DNA from: Firmicutes bacterium CAG:475
GTDB taxonomy: Bacteria; Bacillota; Clostridia; Christensenellales; CAG-917
Direction: 5' to 3'
Length of the DNA: 10,179 nt
Assembly (NCBI GenBank): GCA_000434435.1
Contig: FR895549.1
Location: 1 to 10,179 of the forward strand
Each line of letters begins with the position of its first letter. Position 1 is the first letter of the stretch. The position numbers and the translations under genes are program-made. Under the pieces are notes generated by a model. The model was not told the DNA's origin, did not search any database, and worked only from the letters and a program-made list of their open reading frames with translations. Positions 6,212 through 10,179 of this stretch are shown here, in pieces.

Positions 6212-6715
6212 TCAGATGAGTTTAAGAATACAAGTTTCTGCTGCGTCGCCGCGACGAGTGCCGGTTTTAAGGATACGGGTGTAACCGCCGCCTTGTCCGA
6301 GCTCGTTCTTGCGTGCGTCATACTTGGGAGCATACTCTTTGAACATCTTTTCGATAAGGGGGTGTTTTGTATCTTTGATGCGCGCTCTGAAAGCGGATTT
6401 GGATTCCTTTTCACCCTTGATCTCTTGAAGATCGACGAGTTCAGCCATAAGTCTGCGACGTGCTGCGAGCTTCTTGGGGCCGTCGTTGGTGAAAACGACT
6501 TCTTTCTTTGCGCCCTTTGCGTCGGCGACGGTCTTTGTGACCTTCACGTCGTCTTGGTAAGCTCTCATTGCGATAGTGATATATTTTTCAGCGAGGCTTC
6601 TGACTGCTTTTGCACGGTCGACAGTCGTTTCGATTTGACCGTACCAAAGAAGCTCGGAAACCTGATTTTTAAGCATAGCCATTCTTTGGTCTGTGCGTTT
6701 TCCTAATTTAGACAT
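6212..6715 (-). CDS. rplQ: 50S ribosomal protein L17, long form
   Basis: L17 of the large ribosomal subunit, last gene of the alpha operon. The N-terminus SKLGKRTDQRMAML and the C-terminus GGGYTRILKTGTRRGDAAE are typical. At 167 residues it is clearly longer than the common 113-130. Compared with the usual family layout, extra sequence sits at about residues 53-81 (Lys/Val/Thr/Ala-rich) and about 94-117, on either side of the conserved AARRRL helix. Both frame and terminal motifs are intact, so this is an expanded form, not a damaged gene. AGGAGG is 6 nt upstream of the ATG, and the gene follows rpoA by 18 nt. Confidence 0.97.
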   Translation of the reverse strand: MSKLGKRTDQRMAMLKNQVSELLWYGQIETTVDRAKAVRSLAEKYITIAMRAYQDDVKVTKTVADAKGAKKEVVFTNDGPKKLAARRRLMAELVDLQEIKGEKESKSAFRARIKDTKHPLIEKMFKEYAPKYDARKNELGQGGGYTRILKTGTRRGDAAETCILKLI

Positions 6716-6733
6716 AGTGTTCCTCCTGTGCTC

Positions 6734-7690
6734 TTAGTCCTCTTGGGCCTTCAAGCCGAGGCCGAGGTCTTCGAGTTTCTTGACAACTTCTTCGAGTGAT
6801 TTTCTGCCGAGGTTTCTCACTTTGAGCATATCGTCTTCCGTGCGCTTCGTGAGGTCTTCGACTGTGTGGATGTTTGCGCGTTTCAAGCAATTGTACGAAC
6901 GCACCGAGAGATCGAGATCTTCAACGGACATTTCCAAAACCTTGACCTTGCTGTCGGTTTGCGGCTCGACAAGGATTGACTTGTCGCCCATGTTTTCAAC
7001 CAAATCGACAAAGAGTTTGATGTGGTCGTTCATGATTTTTGCAGCAAGAGAGGTGATTTCCTTTGCAGAGGTCGTGCCGTCGGTCGTAACTTCGAGGGTA
7101 AGTTTGTCGAAGTCGATGCTTTGTTCGACACGAGTGCTTTCAACTGCATAGTTGACTCTCACGACCGGAGTGTAGATCGAATCGATCGGAATGTAACCGA
7201 TGGATTGATGATGGTCTTTGTTTTGGGAAGCGGGAACGTAACCTCTTCCGCAATCGACGAAGATGGTCATATCGATTGATGCGCCCTCGTCCAAAGTGCA
7301 GATGACTTGGTCGGGATTCATCACTTCGATGCCGGTGGCGCATTGGATATCGCCTGCCGTAACCGTGCCGACTGTGTTTGCAAAGAGTTTGCATTCTTGT
7401 TTGCCCGCGGTCTCGAGACTGCTGATTGCTTTGAAACGAACAGTTTTGAGGTTGAGGATAATTTCGGTAACTTCCTCTTTCACGCCCTTGATTGTGGAGA
7501 ATTCGTGATCGACTCCCGCAATCTTGATGCCGACTGCCGCAGCACCGGGAAGCGCGGAAAGAAGAATACGACGCAAGCAGTTGCCGATCGTCGTGCCGAA
7601 GCCTCTTTCAAGCGGCTCGACGACGAATTTGGCATAGTTTTTGCTTTCGTTCTCCGTGCAAGTTATCTTGGGACTTTTGATTTCCATCAT
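6734..7690 (-). CDS. rpoA: DNA-directed RNA polymerase subunit alpha
   Basis: A 318-residue alpha subunit, which dimerises to start assembly of RNA polymerase. The N-terminal assembly domain (about 1-235) has the conserved EPLERGFGTTIGNCLRRILL segment (residues 25-44). The C-terminal DNA- and activator-binding domain (about 253-318) has the helix-hairpin-helix region LSVRSYNCLKRANI and LRNLG-like VRNLGRKSLEEV. Length and order are normal for the family. Two adjacent ATG codons (7690 and 7687) could start it; GGAGG at plus 7699-7703 is 8 nt from the first, so the first is used here. It lies between rpsD (20 nt upstream) and rplQ. Confidence 0.98.
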   Translation of the reverse strand: MMEIKSPKITCTENESKNYAKFVVEPLERGFGTTIGNCLRRILLSALPGAAAVGIKIAGVDHEFSTIKGVKEEVTEIILNLKTVRFKAISSLETAGKQECKLFANTVGTVTAGDIQCATGIEVMNPDQVICTLDEGASIDMTIFVDCGRGYVPASQNKDHHQSIGYIPIDSIYTPVVRVNYAVESTRVEQSIDFDKLTLEVTTDGTTSAKEITSLAAKIMNDHIKLFVDLVENMGDKSILVEPQTDSKVKVLEMSVEDLDLSVRSYNCLKRANIHTVEDLTKRTEDDMLKVRNLGRKSLEEVVKKLEDLGLGLKAQED

Positions 7691-7710
7691 AACTGTATCC
7701 TCCGATCAAA

Positions 7711-8334
7711 TTATTTTGAGTACAACTCGACGATAAGGTGTTCTTGGATGTCGAGGTCGATGTCGCTTCTTTCGGGAAGAGCGACGACCTTGCCCGTGAG
7801 TGTAGCGTTGTCAAATTCGAGCCATTTGACGAGGCTGAGGTTTTTGGTCTCTTTGACGGCATTCCACATTGCGGAATCTTTCTTGTTTTCTTTGACTGCC
7901 ACGACGTCGCCTGCTTTGACGAGGTAGGACGGAATGTCCACTGTCTTGCCGTTGACGGTGATGTGACCGTGGTTGACGATTTGGCGAGCCATAGCTCTTG
8001 AGGTGCCGAGGCCGAGACGATAAACGACGTTGTCAAGTCGTCTTTCGATCAAAACGAGCATATTGTCACCGGTGACGCCGCGCATTTCGGATGCTCTGTC
8101 ATAGTACATCTTGAACTGCTTTTCGGTCACGCCGTAGTAACGTTTGGTCTTTTGTTTTTCACGAAGTTGAACGCTGTAGCCGCTTGCTTTCTTTCTTCCC
8201 TTGCCGTGATCTCCGGGAGGTGCGTACTTTGTGAGAAGGGGGCATTTTGTAGAACCGCACTTCTCGCCCTTGAGATAGAGTTTGCAACCTTCACGTCTGC
8301 AAAGACGGCAATCTGCTCCTGTATATTTAGCCAT
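7711..8334 (-). CDS. rpsD: 30S ribosomal protein S4, zinc-binding form
   Basis: A 207-residue S4 protein, a primary 16S rRNA-binding protein that starts 30S assembly and often represses its own operon. Cys9, Cys12, Cys26 and Cys31 fit the CxxC...Cx4C zinc site of C+ S4 proteins such as that of Thermus. The S4 RNA-binding domain is at about 95-160 (RRLDNVVYRLGLGTSRAMARQ... GHITVNGK). AGGAGG lies 9 nt before the ATG. In this genome rpsD is within the alpha operon rather than alone, which makes S4 the natural candidate regulator for the structured spacer upstream of rpsM. Confidence 0.98.
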   Translation of the reverse strand: MAKYTGADCRLCRREGCKLYLKGEKCGSTKCPLLTKYAPPGDHGKGRKKASGYSVQLREKQKTKRYYGVTEKQFKMYYDRASEMRGVTGDNMLVLIERRLDNVVYRLGLGTSRAMARQIVNHGHITVNGKTVDIPSYLVKAGDVVAVKENKKDSAMWNAVKETKNLSLVKWLEFDNATLTGKVVALPERSDIDLDIQEHLIVELYSK

Positions 8335-8351
8335 AGTTTAAGTCCTCCTAA

Positions 8352-8747
8352 TTACAGTCTTCTCGCCTTGGGCGGACGGCATCCGTTGTGAGGAATCGGA
8401 GAAACGTCTTGAATGAGCGTAACTTCGATACCGACGTTTGCGAGTGCGCGGATTGCGCTCTCTCTGCCTTGACCGGGACCTTTGACGTAGACTTCAACGC
8501 TTCTCATACCTTGATCGTATGCAACTTTGGCTGCGTCTTCGCTGACCATTTGTGCTGCAAACGGAGTGGACTTACGGCTGCCGCGGAGTTTGAGTTTGCC
8601 TGCGGAAGACCAAGAGATTGCGTTGCCGTTCATATCGGTGATAGTAACGATTGTGTTGTTGAAAGAAGCGTGGATATGCACTTGACCTTTTTCAACGCGT
8701 TTGATATCTTTTCTTTTCTTAATAGCTTTTCTTGCGATACCTGCCAT
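8352..8747 (-). CDS. rpsK: 30S ribosomal protein S11
   Basis: A 131-residue S11 protein of the 30S platform. Diagnostic segments are HIHASFNNTIVTITD (24-38), KGPGQGRESAIRAL (89-102) and the C-terminal PIPHNGCRPPKARRL. Length and ends are normal. The AAGGAGG site (7 nt from the ATG) overlaps the stop codon of rpsM, 12 nt upstream, so translation of the two is likely coupled. Confidence 0.98.
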   Translation of the reverse strand: MAGIARKAIKKRKDIKRVEKGQVHIHASFNNTIVTITDMNGNAISWSSAGKLKLRGSRKSTPFAAQMVSEDAAKVAYDQGMRSVEVYVKGPGQGRESAIRALANVGIEVTLIQDVSPIPHNGCRPPKARRL

Positions 8748-8759
8748 AGTCTAGCCTCC

Positions 8760-9128
8760 TTATTTCTTGCTGCGGCTGACTGCGCGCTTGGGACCTTTTC
8801 TCGTACGAGCGTTTTGTTTGGTGTTTTGACCACGTACGGGAAGTCCTTTTCTGTGACGAACGCCGCGATAGCAACCGATTTCCATCAATCTCTTGATATT
8901 GAGACCGACTTCTCTTTTGAGGTCGCCTTCGACGTGCAAATGTTGTTCGATGTAATCACGAATGAGACTGACTTGATCTTCGCTCAAATCCTTGACGCGA
9001 ATATCGGGATTGATGCCGGTCTCTTTCAAAATCTTTTGAGAAGTTGCAAGGCCGATACCATAGATGTAGGTAAGTCCGTATTCAACTCTCTTGTCGCGCG
9101 GAAGATCCACGCCGGCGATTCTTGCCAT
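8760..9128 (-). CDS. rpsM: 30S ribosomal protein S13
   Basis: A 122-residue S13 protein of the 30S head, which contacts the P-site tRNA and bridges to the 50S subunit. ARIAGVDLPRDKRVEYGLTYIYGIG at the N-terminus and the basic tail RGVRHRKGLPVRGQNTKQNARTRKG are characteristic. GGAGG lies 6 nt before the ATG. It is the first gene after the 167-nt structured spacer, the position regulated by the alpha-operon leader in E. coli. Confidence 0.98.
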   Translation of the reverse strand: MARIAGVDLPRDKRVEYGLTYIYGIGLATSQKILKETGINPDIRVKDLSEDQVSLIRDYIEQHLHVEGDLKREVGLNIKRLMEIGCYRGVRHRKGLPVRGQNTKQNARTRKGPKRAVSRSKK

Positions 9129-9173
9129 TTTCTACCTCCGAAATAGTGAAAAAAGTGTTTTTATATATGCCAC

Positions 9174-9282
9174 GCATAGGTAGTTGCCGTAAGATTTGGA
9201 ATGAAGCAACCAGCCGCCCTACGCTTTTTGCCGAATTTTACTTTTGATGAAGAGGCGGAGCATTGCCTCAAAACGTCAAAAG
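9174..9282 (-). ncRNA. Candidate structured 5' leader upstream of rpsM
   Basis: The 167-nt gap between rpmJ and rpsM is far longer than any other spacer in this operon and can fold on the minus strand into two compound hairpins. The first pairs plus 9241-9247 with 9276-9282 (7 bp, CTTTTGA/TCAAAAG) around an inner 5-bp stem 9252-9256 with 9265-9269. The second pairs 9174-9180 with 9218-9224 (7 bp, one G-U) stacked on 9181-9187 with 9206-9212 (7 bp, one G-U), with a 5-nt bulge on one side only. GGCGG around the bulge (plus 9214-9218) could alternatively pair with CCGCC at plus 9254-9258 of the first hairpin, a possible pseudoknot. No coding frame or terminator explains the region. By position it matches the E. 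coli S4 alpha-operon leader; a ribosomal protein leader is inferred, not shown. Confidence 0.55.
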
Positions 9283-9295
9283 CCCGACGCATCAA

Positions 9296-9412
9296 TCAAC
9301 CTTGACGTTGTTTGTGGTTGGGATACTTTGAGCAGATAACCATAACTCTGCCGTTTCTTTTGATAACTTTGCATTTGTCGCACATAGGCTTGACGCTGGG
9401 TCTGACTTTCAT
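9296..9412 (-). CDS. rpmJ: 50S ribosomal protein L36
   Basis: A 38-residue small zinc-binding protein of the large subunit. It begins MKVRPSVKPMCDKCK and ends YPNHKQRQG. Cys11, Cys14, Cys27 and His33 form the usual CCCH zinc site, so this is the C+ form. It is one residue longer than the common 37 because of the SKYPNH segment between the last Cys and His. AGGAGG is 6 nt upstream of the ATG, and infA ends 51 nt upstream. Confidence 0.97.
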   Translation of the reverse strand: MKVRPSVKPMCDKCKVIKRNGRVMVICSKYPNHKQRQG

Positions 9413-9463
9413 AGTTAACCTCCTGAATGAGTCCTTTGTTTTCGATTTTGTTTCGATATGACC

Positions 9464-9682
9464 TTATTTGTTGCGGTAGATTATTCTGCCTTTTGTCAGG
9501 TCGTACGGCGACATTTCGATTTTGACTTTGTCGCCTTCGAGAATTCTTATGTTGTTGATACGCAACTTTCCGCCGAGATATGCAAGAATCTCATGGCCGG
9601 TTGTGAGCATCACTCTGAATTGAGTTTTGGGCAAAACTTCGATGACTTTGCCTTCGGTTTCGATAACGTCTTCTTTTGACAT
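9464..9682 (-). CDS. infA: Translation initiation factor IF-1
   Basis: A 72-residue single S1/OB-fold protein that binds the 30S A site during initiation. Family signature segments are SKEDVIETEGKVIEVLP at the N-terminus and RILEGDKVKIEMSPYDLTKGRIIYR at the C-terminus. Length is exactly that typical of the family. The GAGG site 5-6 nt upstream follows directly after the stop codon of the KOW-protein gene (9 nt apart). Confidence 0.98.
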   Translation of the reverse strand: MSKEDVIETEGKVIEVLPKTQFRVMLTTGHEILAYLGGKLRINNIRILEGDKVKIEMSPYDLTKGRIIYRNK

Positions 9683-9691
9683 AGAGTCCTC

Positions 9692-9958
9692 TTATTTGTT
9701 GTTGTCGTTGTAAAAACGGAGTGCGCTGAATAATTCCTGATCGAACACCTGATTTCCGTTTTTAAGTTTTTCCGCAATCTTTTCTAGCACGTCGCCCGTA
9801 GATTGGAGATGTTTTACGTTTTTGAGTTTCGCGTTTTTGATATGGCGCAGATTTCCGTCCGCAATTCTCACCGTATTCTCGTCAACAATCTCGACGACCG
9901 CATAATATGCGCCTTGGTCGCGACCTGCTTTTGAATAAACGATTGAACCGATTTCCAT
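9692..9958 (-). CDS. KOW-domain RNA-binding protein (L14e-like)
   Basis: An 88-residue small protein found between map and infA in many Clostridia. Residues 4-24 (GSIVYSKAGRDQGAYYAVVEI) form a KOW-type beta motif like that of archaeal/eukaryotic L14e, with a second strand region ending in RHIKNAKLKN. The remainder is a helical, Lys/Asn-rich tail. Its place inside the ribosomal operon suggests a role with rRNA or translation, but none has been assigned that I can name. The ATG follows the map stop by one base (TGATATG), and no good Shine-Dalgarno sequence lies just upstream, so it is likely translated by coupling to map. Confidence 0.9.
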   Translation of the reverse strand: MEIGSIVYSKAGRDQGAYYAVVEIVDENTVRIADGNLRHIKNAKLKNVKHLQSTGDVLEKIAEKLKNGNQVFDQELFSALRFYNDNNK

Positions 9959-9959
9959 A

Positions 9960-10179
9960 TCAAAGCGTAAGTATTTCAGCTCCGTTTTCTGTCAGAGCAA
10001 CAGTGTTCTCATAGTGAGCGGAAGGTTTGCCGTCCAGCGTGACGCATTTCCAACCGTCCTCGAGCGTTTGCCACGTGCCCATATTGACCATAGGTTCGAT
10101 TGCAAGCACCATACCCACTTCGAGTTTCGGTCCATGTCCGGCTTTTCCGTAGTTCGGCACCGCAGGATCTTCGTGCATC
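9960..10179 (-). CDS. map: Methionine aminopeptidase type I, C-terminal part
   Basis: Only the last 72 codons are present; the gene runs off the right edge of the window. The enzyme removes the initiator methionine from new proteins using a two-metal centre. Visible conserved parts are HEDPAVPNYG, with the substrate-contacting His, the metal ligand Glu in MVLAIEPMVN, and the final metal ligand Glu in HYENTVALTENG. It is the usual upstream neighbour of the KOW gene and infA in Clostridia. Confidence 0.95.
   Translation of the reverse strand, partial: MHEDPAVPNYGKAGHGPKLEVGMVLAIEPMVNMGTWQTLEDGWKCVTLDGKPSAHYENTVALTENGAEILTL

Noticed and set aside
8388..9146. 252-codon plus-strand frame opposite rpsK and rpsM
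   Set aside because: It is a shadow of two certain ribosomal protein genes and spans both of them and their gap, with no start signal.
9296..9412. Damage to rpmJ because the protein is one residue longer than usual
   Set aside because: All four zinc ligands and both ends are intact, so this is ordinary variation in the Cys-His spacing.
1..10179. CRISPR array, tRNA, rRNA, insertion sequence or phage genes
   Set aside because: I saw no regularly spaced repeats, no tRNA-like cloverleaf ends, no rRNA sequence and no transposase or integrase frame on either strand.

Overview
This is a chromosomal window from a moderately low-GC Firmicute, most likely a gut-type Clostridia lineage. That placement is inferred from three things: the gene order map, KOW-domain protein, infA, rpmJ, rpsM, rpsK, rpsD, rpoA, rplQ; an EFR1-type flavodoxin/ferredoxin protein; and strong AGGAGG ribosome binding sites. 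Every convincing gene lies on the minus strand, so the account below runs from high to low coordinates.

Positions 10179 to 6161 hold the distal end of the spc/alpha ribosomal region: the 3' end of map, a small KOW RNA-binding protein, infA, rpmJ, then rpsM, rpsK, rpsD, rpoA and rplQ, closed by a strong intrinsic terminator at 6161-6191. The genes are tightly packed (1-51 nt apart) except for a 167-nt gap between rpmJ and rpsM. That gap can fold into two compound hairpins with a possible GC-rich tertiary pairing. It sits where E. coli carries its S4-binding alpha-operon leader, and it is the most interesting non-coding signal here.

Positions 6160 to 1426 hold four genes in a row: a short-chain dehydrogenase/epimerase fused to a C-terminal extension with a zinc-ribbon-like Cys/His cluster, an EFR1-family flavodoxin/two-[4Fe-4S] protein, an OmpR/PhoB-family response regulator, and its histidine kinase. 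The first two are 32 nt apart and look co-transcribed. The regulator has its own promoter-like sequence. The kinase is unusual: it has no N-terminal membrane segment, and instead an 80-residue C-terminal tail with two hydrophobic stretches. A terminator at 1426-1467 closes this block.

Positions 1397 to 211 form a monocistronic gap gene (glyceraldehyde-3-phosphate dehydrogenase) with its own promoter and terminator. Positions 1-210 contain no gene I can support, only two short perfect hairpins and reading frames that run off the edge.

Most of the window is conserved housekeeping DNA. The points worth checking are the rpmJ-rpsM spacer RNA, the kinase topology, the dehydrogenase/zinc-ribbon fusion, and a TTACAA motif that recurs upstream of three transcription units next to the two-component system.
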